This document shows positions 44,097 to 53,257 of a stretch of DNA of 64,000 nucleotides, piece after piece. Under the pieces are notes generated by a model. That model searched no databases. It saw only the letters and a program-made list of their open reading frames with translations, and was not told the DNA's origin. Each line of letters opens with the position of its first letter. The stretch's first letter is position 1. Both the position numbers and the translations under genes were made by a program. The stretch is from CAINVV01 sp037129695 (GTDB taxonomy: Bacteria; Bacteroidota; Bacteroidia; Bacteroidales; Prolixibacteraceae), in NCBI GenBank assembly GCA_037129695.1, contig JBAXUL010000004.1:1-64000 (forward strand). The letters run 5' to 3'.

Positions 44097-45431
44097 ATGT
44101 CATTTTCAAAACGTTATCTAATTTTGATAACCACAATTCTTCTTTTGTTCGGCAACTTCAAAAGTGAAGCACAGGATTCACTGCGACTCTCTTTACAGGA
44201 TGCCCGGCGTATTGCAATGGAAAACAATACGACCATCAGGAATTCGGCGCTTGATATGGAAATAGCCAACAAGAAAATATGGGAAGTCACTGCCATTGGG
44301 CTTCCTCATATTGATTCCAAGGCGAGCTACCAGTACCTGCCAACTGTACCGTCATTGCCACCCGGATCAATGGGCCCGGGTACACCAGCGCTTGAACTTG
44401 GTGTCAAGAACAACGTGACATTTGACGTGACTGCTTCGCAGTTAATTTTTAACGGATCCTACCTCATTGGATTAAAAGCAAGTAAAACATTGTATCAGCA
44501 ATCCAATGAAAGCAATGAAAAGATTATTCAGGATGTGAATGAATCTGTCATCAACACCTATTATCTGATACTTGTAGGAGAAGAAAGCATCAAAAATCTG
44601 CAGCAGAACCTCGAAAATGTGCAAAAGACTGCGGCAGAAATTAAGGAGATGAACAAACAGGGTTTTATCGAAAAAACAGACGTCGACCAGTTGGAATTAA
44701 CGGCCAACAATCTGATGAATGCCATCAACCAGGTGACAGGTAATCTGGATATGGCCAAAAGGTTATTCAAAATTATGCTCGGACTGGATGCGAATGTGAA
44801 AATTAAATTAACAGATCCCCTTGGGACTAATTATTCTTTGCCGGTAAAAGTGGAATCTTTAATCAATGAACCATTTAACATAGAGAAGAATATTGATTAC
44901 AAATTAATCAATACTGCCTACGACCTGTCCAAACTTGATTATCAGAATACAATCATGGCATATTTACCGGTGGTGTCCGGATTCTACCAGCATTCCGACA
45001 AAATGAACAAACCATCTTTTGATTTTTCAGTAAAGGATGTATTGGGCATCAATCTGAGCTTGCCCATCTTCAGCAGCGGACAGAGAATGGCAGTAGTATC
45101 TCAAAAAAAGCTGACCATTGCCAAAATGGACAACAACAAAAAATTGGTATACAACAACCTTCTGATGCAGGCCGATCAATACCAGACAGATTTAAAGATT
45201 AAATATGAAAAGTATGTAATTCAAAAGAAAAGTCTGGCACTGTCTGATGAGATTTACCAGCGCACTGTTGAAAAATACAGAAACGGAGTTTCAACGAGCA
45301 TCGATCTGACTACCACGCAAAATCAGTATTTAACCGGTTTGACCAACTACTACCAGAGCATTTACGATCTGGCTACCGCGAAGACTAAACTGGAAAAATT
45401 GTTTAATATCAATCAGGAAATAAATAAATAG
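44097..45431 (+). CDS. TolC-family outer-membrane efflux protein
   Basis: 444-residue TolC-like outer-membrane channel. The ATG at 44097 starts a signal peptide (SFSKRYLILITTILLLFGNFKSEA); the frame runs back into tetR without a real start. There are two long helical hairpin repeats: LSLQDARRIAMENNTTIRNS at the beginning of the first, and the second near residue 260 (YKLINTAYDLSKLDYQNTIMAYLPVVSGFYQ). The C-terminal YRNGVSTSIDLTTTQNQYLTG is a family signature. Partner of the downstream adaptor and RND pump. Confidence 0.92.
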   Translation: MSFSKRYLILITTILLLFGNFKSEAQDSLRLSLQDARRIAMENNTTIRNSALDMEIANKKIWEVTAIGLPHIDSKASYQYLPTVPSLPPGSMGPGTPALELGVKNNVTFDVTASQLIFNGSYLIGLKASKTLYQQSNESNEKIIQDVNESVINTYYLILVGEESIKNLQQNLENVQKTAAEIKEMNKQGFIEKTDVDQLELTANNLMNAINQVTGNLDMAKRLFKIMLGLDANVKIKLTDPLGTNYSLPVKVESLINEPFNIEKNIDYKLINTAYDLSKLDYQNTIMAYLPVVSGFYQHSDKMNKPSFDFSVKDVLGINLSLPIFSSGQRMAVVSQKKLTIAKMDNNKKLVYNNLLMQADQYQTDLKIKYEKYVIQKKSLALSDEIYQRTVEKYRNGVSTSIDLTTTQNQYLTGLTNYYQSIYDLATAKTKLEKLFNINQEINK

Positions 45432-45526
45432 GAATCATATTAAATACCCACGAGAATAGGTTCAAACCAACCGAAAATGAACGTCTGGGTATTCCATTTG
45501 ACCGTAAAAAAATAAATATTATACAC

Positions 45527-46642
45527 ATGAAAAACACATTTTTTACACTGGCAATTATTGCCACATTGGTCGCTTGCAATCCAAGCAACGACAAAAAAGG
45601 AGAATTGGACAAATTAAAAGCAGACCGGGAGATTCTCAATACGAAGATTTCCAAGCTGGAAGGTGAGATCAACCCCGGACAGAAAAAAGATGAAAAAGCT
45701 GTTACTGTCAAGGTAAAAAAACTGGAGACTACCCCATTTAATCATTTCGTTGAAATTCAAGGCATTGTTGATGCAGACCAGAATGTTTCTGTAAGTCCGC
45801 AAATGGCCGGAGTGGTTACCAACGTTTATGTAAGAGAAGGTTCACAGGTAAAGAAAGGAGATATTCTGGCTACGCTGGATGCCCAGGTCCTGAAACAATC
45901 TGTTGACGAGGTAAAAACCCAACTGGATATGGCCTCCATCATTTTTGAAAAACAGAAAAATCTGTGGGACAAGAAAATTGGCAGTGAGGTTCAGTTTTTA
46001 CAAGCAAAAAGCACCAAAGAATCTCTTGAAAAACGAATCAAAACCGTACAGGAACAAATAGCCATGGCCAATGTAGTTTCACCAATCAGCGGATCAGTGG
46101 AGAGTGTTCCTCTGAGAGTTGGTCAGATGGCTTCACCGGGTTTGCCTACCTCAACCATTCGCGTGATCAACATGTCGTCGGCCAAGATTACGGCAGATAT
46201 ATCCGAAAATTTTACATCAAGAATTAAAAACGGAAATCTGGCATTTATCAAATTTCCTGACCTTGGAAAAGAAATTGAGACAAAATTGAGTTTCACCAGT
46301 CGTTTCATTGATCCATCCAACCGTACTTTTAAAGTTGAGTGCAGGATTTCACCCAAAGATGTTGAACTGCGAGCCAACATGATTGCCTATGTAAAAATCC
46401 TGGATTATTCGAACAATTCGACCCTGGTACTTCCGGTAAACATCATCCAGAGCAATCAGGATGGCAAATTTGTATATGTAGCGACTCAAGAGGGAGGCAA
46501 GACAATTGCCACCCGCAAAAAAATTACAACCGGTATGGATTATAATGGTGAATCTGAAATCACTTCCGGTCTGAGCTCTGGTGATCAGGTGATCACAGCA
46601 GGATTCCAGAGTCTCAAAGAAGGTTCATCAGTTATTTTCTAA
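45527..46642 (+). CDS. RND efflux periplasmic adaptor (lipoprotein)
   Basis: 371-residue membrane fusion protein of the HlyD/AcrA type. Signal with lipobox LVAC (Cys17). A short coiled coil (KGELDKLKADREILNTKISKLEGEI, residues 24-48) is followed by the biotinyl-lipoyl half (VEIQGIVDADQNVSVSPQMAGVVTNVYVREGSQVKKGDILATLD), a helical hairpin, the second lipoyl half (VVSPISGSVESVPLRVGQMASPG) and beta-barrel domains. It links the TolC and RND proteins encoded on either side. The 95-bp gap before it contains a short AATACCCA/TGGGTATT inverted repeat. Confidence 0.93.
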   Translation: MKNTFFTLAIIATLVACNPSNDKKGELDKLKADREILNTKISKLEGEINPGQKKDEKAVTVKVKKLETTPFNHFVEIQGIVDADQNVSVSPQMAGVVTNVYVREGSQVKKGDILATLDAQVLKQSVDEVKTQLDMASIIFEKQKNLWDKKIGSEVQFLQAKSTKESLEKRIKTVQEQIAMANVVSPISGSVESVPLRVGQMASPGLPTSTIRVINMSSAKITADISENFTSRIKNGNLAFIKFPDLGKEIETKLSFTSRFIDPSNRTFKVECRISPKDVELRANMIAYVKILDYSNNSTLVLPVNIIQSNQDGKFVYVATQEGGKTIATRKKITTGMDYNGESEITSGLSSGDQVITAGFQSLKEGSSVIF

Positions 46643-46659
46643 TCGACCAATCAAAAATT

Positions 46660-49600
46660 ATGTCAAAAGATAAATTTTTTATCAAAGAATTCTTTGCAAC
46701 CAGTTGGGCTGTTGATAACAAGACAAGTGTTTATGTACTTGCTTTTATCATCTCAGTGCTTGGTTTGCTGAATTACTACCAGATTCCGAAGGAACAATTC
46801 CCGGAAGTGGTCATTCCTTATATCATTGTCAATTCTCCGTATCCGGGAACTTCGCCTGTGGATATTGAGAACCTGATTACCCGTCCGATCGAAAAGCAGC
46901 TTAAATCGATTGCAGATGTAAAAAAGATCACCAGCAATTCCGTTCAGGATTTCTCTTCCATTGTTGTGGAATTTGACCCAAGCGTGGCAGTTGAAACCGC
47001 CAAACAACGCGTCAGGGATGCCGTTGATAAATCCAAAAGGGATTTGCCCAGCGACCTTCCTGATCAGCCACAGATCATGGATGTGAATTTGGCTGAATTT
47101 CCTGTGATGTACATCAATATATCCGGAAATTATGACCTGGACAAACTCAAGAAATTTGCGGATATCGTTCAGGATAAGATAGAAGGAGTGAAGGAAATTA
47201 CACGTGTCGACATTGTGGGTGCATTGGAAAGGGAAATTCAGATCAATGCTGATATCTTCAAAATGCAGGCAGCGCGCGTTACTTTTGCCGATATCGAAGG
47301 CGCTGTAGCCCGCGAAAATCTAACCATATCAGGAGGTACCATTACCATGAACGGGACTAAAAACACCGTTCGTCTGAAGGGACAGTTTGACAATGTTCAA
47401 CAGATCCGAGATATTGTCGTACATGCATCGGGTGGCGCATACATCAAACTGAGCGACCTTGCAGAGGTAAGTGACAATTTCAAGGAACAGGAGAGTTTTT
47501 CCCGTCTGGATGGCAAAAACGTGATCACGCTCAATGTCATTAAGAAAGGTGGCACCAACCTGCTTGATGCATCAGATCAGATCAAGGAGATCGTAGAGAA
47601 TGTTAAAGGTAAGGAACTTCCTGATGACATCACCTTGACTGTTTCCGGAGATCAGAGCCGAATGACCCGCAATACGCTGGAGGAATTGAACAATACCATC
47701 ATCATTGGCTTTATCCTGGTGACCATCGTACTGATGTTCTTCATGGGATTTACCAATGCCTTCTTCGTCGGGTTGTCCGTGCCACTCTCAATGGCAATTG
47801 CTTACCTGGTTATTCCGAATATTGGGTTTACCATGAATATGATTGTCATGTTCGCCTTCATCTTCGCCCTGGGAATTGTGGTGGATGATGCCATCGTGGT
47901 CATTGAAAATACGCACCGGATGCACCGGAATCACCCTGACATAAGGGTTGCCGCCAAACTGGCAGCCGGAGAAGTGTTTTTACCCATTCTTTCAGGGACC
48001 CTCACCACGCTTGCCCCCTTCTTTCCTTTGGCATTCTGGCCTGGAATTGTAGGACAATTTATGCACTACCTTCCTGTTACATTGATTATTACACTATTCG
48101 CTTCCCTGTTTGTCGCTTATATTTTCAACCCCGTTTTTGCTGTTTCTTTTATGGCGCATGAATTTGATTCAGATGCAAAAGCCGAATGGAAAAAAACAAA
48201 GAAAATATTGTTGGGAATGTTTGGTCTGGCAATCCTGTTCTATCTCTTTAAATCAATTGGAATAGCCAATTTTATCGTTTTTGCCATACTGATGGTGTTC
48301 CTCTATCATTATGCCATCCAATTTTGGATCAAAGCCTTCCAGGAACAGTTCTGGCCAAAGATCATGGCAGCCTATGAACGTCAGCTGCGTTGGGTATTGC
48401 ATGGTTTCCGCCCATTGTGGATGTTAATGGCAATGATTGCCCTGTTCATCTTTACGGTCGTTCTCACCGGAATCGTAAAACCCAAAGTCCTGTTCTTCCC
48501 TGACAGCGATCCCAACAGCATCATGGTGTACATCCGGATGCCCGGAGGTACAGATCAGAATGTAACTGACAGTGTTACCCGCATCGCGGAACGACGCGTT
48601 TATGATGCGATAGGACAACACAATCCTGATGTAGAATCTGTAATCTCCAACATTACCATTGGAGCAGAGGAGCAGGGATTTTCAAGCGCAGGAAAACCAT
48701 TTAACAAGGGCAAGATATCCGTCAATTTCGTGGAATTTAAATACCGCACGACCGGAATCTCCACAACGAAGTATCTTGAAAAAATTCGCGAATCTGTAGC
48801 AGATATTCCGGGAACAGAAATTTCTGTCGGAAAACAAAAAATGGGGCCTCCAACCGGACAACCTATCAACATTGAGGTAACAAGTGAAAATATGGATGAA
48901 TTGGTTACAGATGCCTATTCTTTCCGCAACTACCTTGATTCAATGAACATTCCGGGAGTAGAAGAGTTAAAAACCGACTTCGAGATCAGTTCTCCCGAGA
49001 TCATGATCGACATTGACCGCGACCGCGCACAAAGAGCCGGTTTATCTACGGGTCAGATTGGTCTTGAGCTAAGAACAGCCCTCTTCGGCAAGGAGATCTC
49101 CAAGTTCAAACAAGATGAGGATGAATTTCCTATCAGCTTGCGTTACTCAAAGTTAACCCGCGAAAACATCAATTCATTGATCAATCTGGTGATTACCTAC
49201 CGGGATATGAACTCAGGCCAGATCAGAACTATTCCACTCTCTACTGTTGCGAAAATTCACTATTCCAGTTCCTATGCAGGCATTAAGAGATTGGATCAAA
49301 AAAGGGTAATTACAATTTATTCCAATGTGATATCCGGTTACTCCCCAAATGACATCGTTCCTCAAATCAAAAAACTGGCCAAGGAATTTCCGATGCATTC
49401 GGGCACAAATATCAAGCTCACAGGAGAGCAGGATGACCAGGCAGAGACCTCTTCTTTCCTCCTAAAAGCCATGATCATCGCCCTTGGACTAATTTTCTTC
49501 ATCCTCATTACCCAGTTTAATTCTGTCAGCAAGACCATCATCATATTGAGTGAAGTCATATTCAGTATTATCGGGGTATTGCTTGGAGTGATCATTTTCC

Positions 49601-50049
49601 GCCAGGATCTGGTGATCATGATGACTGGTTTGGGTGTCGTTGCATTGGGAGGTATTGTTGTCCGAAATGGAATATTGATCGTTGAATTCTGCGACGAAAT
49701 GAAAAAACGTGGCATGAAAACCAGAGATGCCATCGTTCAGGCAGGAAAGACAAGGATTACGCCGGTAATTTTAACTGCATCTGCGACCATCCTCGGGTTA
49801 GTTCCGCTCGCTGTGGGGATGAACATCAACTTCGAAACGCTCTTCACCCATTTTAATCCGCATCTTTACTTTGGAGGAGACAATGTTGCCTTCTGGGGAC
49901 CGCTTTCATGGACTATCATCTTTGGACTGAGCTTTGCTACTTTCCTGACGCTTCTTTTCGTTCCTGCCTTGTATTATATGGATTACATCATCCGGATTAA
50001 AAACCGGAGGAAGAAAAATCTCAAAAAAATCAAAGCGGCTAAAAGTTAA
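46660..50049 (+). CDS. RND efflux pump permease (AcrB/HAE1-like)
   Basis: 1129-residue inner-membrane proton-driven pump with twelve membrane helices and two large periplasmic loops. The pore start FPEVVIPYIIVNSPYPGTSPVDIENLITRPIEK is family-typical. The proton-relay acidic pair is in FALGIVVDDAIVVIENTHR. The second half has GVVALGGIVVRNGILIVEFCDEMKKRG, with a bulky insert between helices 6 and 7 (about 515-560), longer than in AcrB. 18 bp after the adaptor gene; ends at a strong terminator. The group most likely exports drugs, bile-salt-like or other lipophilic compounds under TetR control. Confidence 0.95.
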   Translation: MSKDKFFIKEFFATSWAVDNKTSVYVLAFIISVLGLLNYYQIPKEQFPEVVIPYIIVNSPYPGTSPVDIENLITRPIEKQLKSIADVKKITSNSVQDFSSIVVEFDPSVAVETAKQRVRDAVDKSKRDLPSDLPDQPQIMDVNLAEFPVMYINISGNYDLDKLKKFADIVQDKIEGVKEITRVDIVGALEREIQINADIFKMQAARVTFADIEGAVARENLTISGGTITMNGTKNTVRLKGQFDNVQQIRDIVVHASGGAYIKLSDLAEVSDNFKEQESFSRLDGKNVITLNVIKKGGTNLLDASDQIKEIVENVKGKELPDDITLTVSGDQSRMTRNTLEELNNTIIIGFILVTIVLMFFMGFTNAFFVGLSVPLSMAIAYLVIPNIGFTMNMIVMFAFIFALGIVVDDAIVVIENTHRMHRNHPDIRVAAKLAAGEVFLPILSGTLTTLAPFFPLAFWPGIVGQFMHYLPVTLIITLFASLFVAYIFNPVFAVSFMAHEFDSDAKAEWKKTKKILLGMFGLAILFYLFKSIGIANFIVFAILMVFLYHYAIQFWIKAFQEQFWPKIMAAYERQLRWVLHGFRPLWMLMAMIALFIFTVVLTGIVKPKVLFFPDSDPNSIMVYIRMPGGTDQNVTDSVTRIAERRVYDAIGQHNPDVESVISNITIGAEEQGFSSAGKPFNKGKISVNFVEFKYRTTGISTTKYLEKIRESVADIPGTEISVGKQKMGPPTGQPINIEVTSENMDELVTDAYSFRNYLDSMNIPGVEELKTDFEISSPEIMIDIDRDRAQRAGLSTGQIGLELRTALFGKEISKFKQDEDEFPISLRYSKLTRENINSLINLVITYRDMNSGQIRTIPLSTVAKIHYSSSYAGIKRLDQKRVITIYSNVISGYSPNDIVPQIKKLAKEFPMHSGTNIKLTGEQDDQAETSSFLLKAMIIALGLIFFILITQFNSVSKTIIILSEVIFSIIGVLLGVIIFRQDLVIMMTGLGVVALGGIVVRNGILIVEFCDEMKKRGMKTRDAIVQAGKTRITPVILTASATILGLVPLAVGMNINFETLFTHFNPHLYFGGDNVAFWGPLSWTIIFGLSFATFLTLLFVPALYYMDYIIRIKNRRKKNLKKIKAAKS

Positions 50050-50073
50050 TTCAATCCTGAAATGAATATTAAT

Positions 50074-50108
50074 AACAGGGTTTCCGAAAGGGAACCCTGT
50101 TTTTTTTG
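50074..50108 (+). terminator. Strong terminator of the efflux operon
   Basis: AACAGGGTTtCC (50074-50085) pairs with GGGAACCCTGTT (50090-50101), with one wobble position, closed by GAAA and followed by a T8 run. It lies 24 bp after the RND stop. Confidence 0.88.
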
Positions 50109-50261
50109 AATCTCTTCCATACGGATTAAGTTGGAAAGTGAAATCGTGATCGTAGACCAATACTTCCGGAATTCTGCTAATTTCTCCACGATACTGCATC
50201 GAGTACTGGTGGATACCTCCAAAATTAGCACATTTGACTACCAATATCTTTCCCGGAATGG

Positions 50262-51257
50262 CTATTTCTTTTTCGCTATCAGGCTCGCCAAATCTTCCAG
50301 TTTCATTGAATTCATAATCACATCGCCAAAAATAGGGTATCCATTGTATTTAATGAAATCAGACTTTTCATCTGATGATCTTTCAGGATAATATAATGTC
50401 AGCAACTGAATGGCAGATGGCGGCAAGGATCGGTCCCAGTAATCGGGATTAAACCTCATCAGTTTTCCACCATTCTCTTTATCCTGGTCTTCCATTATCG
50501 GGTGGACATTGAGGACAAAGAGTTCCTCATTGCCTGAATAGGCTGGTGAACTTAGATCAGCTTCAGTTAATTTAGCGATTTCATCCTTGAGATAAGGCAA
50601 TAAATGAACCTCCTTGTACTTGTAATATTCAAGTTTGTAGTTTACAACTTCGCGAACTGTAACCGGAAGCCAGAACGGAGGACGATCGGGGTTAAAAACA
50701 ATGAGGTTTCCATCGCCATAAAGCCTGACTCCGGGAGCAATTTCCCTGACAAACGGAAACACGCGGAACAAGTCGTTCAGATTGGCAGCAGCCTTGTCCA
50801 TCGGGATTTCCATAGAAGCAGGATCCTGGGTATTGTCCCATCCGGGAAGATTGGAATTGGTTCCATGCCCCGATTCAGTGTTGTTGATCTCGAAACTCCA
50901 GTGAGGAGGCTCTACTGTCCGTTTACCACCCTTGCTGAAAAACATTTGAAAATCAAAATTCAGCTCGCACCGACGCCCATAATTGCATGATTGTTTATTG
51001 TACTTGTCATTCCAATATCCCGTCAAATACACCCAAAGATCAAACCCTTTAGGATTGGTCATAACCGGTGCATTCTGATGAAACCACAAAGCAACGTCCT
51101 TCACATTCCTGTGGAAGGGATCGGTGTCGTTCATCGAATACTGATTCAAAATCCATTTTCCGGGTTTATCCGGAAGAAACTCAGCCGATTTTTGTGCTCT
51201 AATTTGGAAAACCTGAAGCAAAATCAATGCAACAAAAAAAAATCTTATTCTACTCAT
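50262..51257 (-). CDS. Exported protein of an unrecognised family, paralog 1
   Basis: 331 residues with a signal peptide (RIRFFFVALILLQVFQIRAQ). I do not recognise the family. It shares four blocks with the two genes upstream (51489-52517 and 53258-54298): NPKGFDLWVYL near residue 68, EPPHWSFEINN near 115, IVFNPDRPPFWLPVTVREV near 200, and LMRFNPDYWDRSLPPSAIQL near 270. The spacing of these blocks is similar in all three. Compared with them, this copy has fewer cysteines. Last gene of the minus-strand cluster; the spacer to the next gene is 231 bp. A secreted or periplasmic enzyme or binding protein is possible, nothing more specific. Confidence 0.75.
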   Translation of the reverse strand: MSRIRFFFVALILLQVFQIRAQKSAEFLPDKPGKWILNQYSMNDTDPFHRNVKDVALWFHQNAPVMTNPKGFDLWVYLTGYWNDKYNKQSCNYGRRCELNFDFQMFFSKGGKRTVEPPHWSFEINNTESGHGTNSNLPGWDNTQDPASMEIPMDKAAANLNDLFRVFPFVREIAPGVRLYGDGNLIVFNPDRPPFWLPVTVREVVNYKLEYYKYKEVHLLPYLKDEIAKLTEADLSSPAYSGNEELFVLNVHPIMEDQDKENGGKLMRFNPDYWDRSLPPSAIQLLTLYYPERSSDEKSDFIKYNGYPIFGDVIMNSMKLEDLASLIAKKK

Positions 51258-51488
51258 AATGAATATATTAATCCCTTATTTCGCATCCTGTCGAATCAAT
51301 AAATATCTAATTTAAGGTCTTTGATTTTTTGACATAAACCTCATTCGAAAAATTAATAATTGGTTCCTATAATTTTGCCCTCAGATCAGAAAAATTTTGA
51401 TCTATTCGCCTTTTAGATCCGGATGCTTCAGATCATCATTTACATCTGATACACAAGCAATTAAGAACAGTCCCGTTTCCATAAAATA
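51258..51488. other. Spacer within the exported-protein cluster, 231 bp
   Basis: Separates paralogs 1 and 2. It holds a small inverted repeat, AGATCA (51383-51388) and TGATCT (51398-51403). A short plus-strand open frame here has no coding support. Paralog 1 might have its own promoter in this spacer, but I see no exact TAnnTTTG box. Confidence 0.3.
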
Positions 51489-52517
51489 TTATTTGTCAAT
51501 TAAGGCGGAAAACGAAAAAATATCCAATGCCTCCAGAAACCTGGAAAGATTGTATCCATTAGAATTATTTTTCAGCGATTCCGCCATGTCTCTGGTATAC
51601 CGTTTGGTATCAGTCAAACGGTTAAAAGTAAGAATCTGGATGGCAGACTTGGGCAGCTTTTTGTTCCAGTATTCGGGGTTTAGGCGAACTACCGGCTGCG
51701 GACCTGGTATGGGTGTGATATGCAAGACTGCACTGCGTTCGTCATAGGTATTATTAAAGGCCCATCCATCGCGTTCGGCTTCCGTAAACTTTGCATATTC
51801 ATCCTCCATCATTTTGGTGATCATGTCAGACTGGAGTTTATCCGGGTGAAATTTCCAATAATCAATCAGTCCTTCAGCCAATTCACGAAATTTCACAGGA
51901 AGATAATACGGTGGTCGTTCCGGGTTGTACACAACAATCATTTCACTTTCATACCTGTCAATTCCATTTCCCAGTTCTTCCTTGGGTCCCGGGATAAAGA
52001 AACATCCCCTAATTTTTGTGCCGGCATTTAGCCATTTTTCATAATTAAACCCTTCTTTGGGCTTTTCGCTGGGTTTTGCGGTATCGTAGGAAAAGGATCC
52101 TTTATAGGCAAAACTCCCAAAATGGTTTACCTGGACTTTCCAACTGGGTGGTTCAATTTTGTACATGCTAACCTTCCCTTTGTTCATGAAATAATCGCAA
52201 AACCCAAAACTGAGTTCACTTGGAATTCCGTATCCATTTTTATCAGGACAATTTTTGGCATAAACATAGGTCTCACACTCAAAGCCTTTCTGATCAGTAA
52301 AAACCGGATTCTTCCGGGCAACTTCGGTAATCCCGATAATTTTCCGATAATTGGCAGTAGTTTCGGCTTTGGTGAACCCACAATTCCAATGGGTATAAAC
52401 ACCCCAGTCAATGAGTTTGAAGCCACCTGGATGTTCGGTCAGGAGTGGGTAATCCTGAGCCTCAACTTGCTTAAATACCAATACCAGAATACATAAAATA
52501 AGTAGTTTAGTCTTCAT
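51489..52517 (-). CDS. Exported protein of an unrecognised family, paralog 2
   Basis: 342 residues with signal peptide MKTKLLILCILVLVFKQVEA. Same unrecognised family as the genes at 50262 and 53258. Shared blocks: NPVFTDQKGFECETYVY (near 70), EPPSWKVQVN (near 122), IVVYNPERPPYYLPVKFRELAEG (near 205) and VVRLNPEYWNKKLPKSAIQI (near 285). It contains several cysteines (CETYVYAKNC, FGFCDYF, GCFFIPG) that might pair outside the cell. It is followed by paralog 1 and preceded by the MORN-like repeat gene. Function unknown. Confidence 0.75.
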   Translation of the reverse strand: MKTKLLILCILVLVFKQVEAQDYPLLTEHPGGFKLIDWGVYTHWNCGFTKAETTANYRKIIGITEVARKNPVFTDQKGFECETYVYAKNCPDKNGYGIPSELSFGFCDYFMNKGKVSMYKIEPPSWKVQVNHFGSFAYKGSFSYDTAKPSEKPKEGFNYEKWLNAGTKIRGCFFIPGPKEELGNGIDRYESEMIVVYNPERPPYYLPVKFRELAEGLIDYWKFHPDKLQSDMITKMMEDEYAKFTEAERDGWAFNNTYDERSAVLHITPIPGPQPVVRLNPEYWNKKLPKSAIQILTFNRLTDTKRYTRDMAESLKNNSNGYNLSRFLEALDIFSFSALIDK

Positions 52518-52558
52518 TTGGATTGATTTTTAATTGAGTCCATTCTATCAATAAGAAA

Positions 52559-53221
52559 CTAATCCTGGGGTACGCCGTTGATAACGACGTGTTTTTTCCC
52601 ATTGTTCTCGTACCAATAGGATATTGATTTGCCTTCGGAATCCTCGCGGGTTACACGTCCTTCCAAATCATAGGAAATTGAATAAACCAGTTTACCCCTG
52701 GAAGTTGTAATTTCTGTATCGACTTTTCCATTTTCAAAATACGAAATGCTTTTACCACTGAGTTCGAAAGGTTCTCCGGTTAAATTACTCTCTTTTTTCA
52801 GAGTTCCATTTTCGTAGTATTCTTTTGAAACTCCCTGCGGCAGACCCTCTTTCAGGTTTAAATCTGCTTGAAGCTGACCATTTTCATAGTATGATTTAAA
52901 ATACCCGTCAGGCATCCCATTCCGGAAATTCTGATCAGTTAACAGAATGCCCGATTCATTGTAGAATTTATAGGAACCGTCGAGCTTGCCATTCTTTACG
53001 ATATATTCCTTCATGATTTTACCATTGGGATAATACACCTTTTTCGTACCATTGAGTGGATCATCGTCATTGATTAAGAATTGTTCCGGCAATCCATGTA
53101 TTAGATTTTCAACCAAGACTGTTTGTCCAGCGTTTTCGGATATAAAATTTAGCTTTCCGGCAAATAAGTTGAAGGCGGAAAACACCAAAAGGGTTGAAAT
53201 AATCATCAAAAATATTCGCAT
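52559..53221 (-). CDS. Exported MORN-variant repeat protein (YwqK-like)
   Basis: 220 residues: signal peptide, then four to five tandem repeats of about 22 residues with the pattern Y-x-N-G-x-(L/I)-x-x-E-x-x-x-K-x-G-x-x-x-G-x-(Y/F)-x-x-(Y/F). Examples are KVYYPNGKIMKEYIVKNGKL, KSYYENGQLQADLNLKEGLP and KEYYENGTLKKESN. Databases often call such proteins YwqK-family antitoxins, but this copy is exported and has no toxin gene beside it. Repeats like these usually make extended beta sheets for binding. It sits between paralogs 2 and 3 of the unknown family, 41 and 36 bp away, so it is probably part of the same system. Confidence 0.82.
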   Translation of the reverse strand: MRIFLMIISTLLVFSAFNLFAGKLNFISENAGQTVLVENLIHGLPEQFLINDDDPLNGTKKVYYPNGKIMKEYIVKNGKLDGSYKFYNESGILLTDQNFRNGMPDGYFKSYYENGQLQADLNLKEGLPQGVSKEYYENGTLKKESNLTGEPFELSGKSISYFENGKVDTEITTSRGKLVYSISYDLEGRVTREDSEGKSISYWYENNGKKHVVINGVPQD

Positions 53222-53257
53222 CGTATTTCTCCTTATTAATGATTCTAATTTTCTGGA

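Noticed and set aside
52559..53221. Toxin-antitoxin module suggested by the common YwqK antitoxin name
   Set aside because: The protein has a signal peptide and MORN-like repeats, and no toxin-like gene lies next to it.
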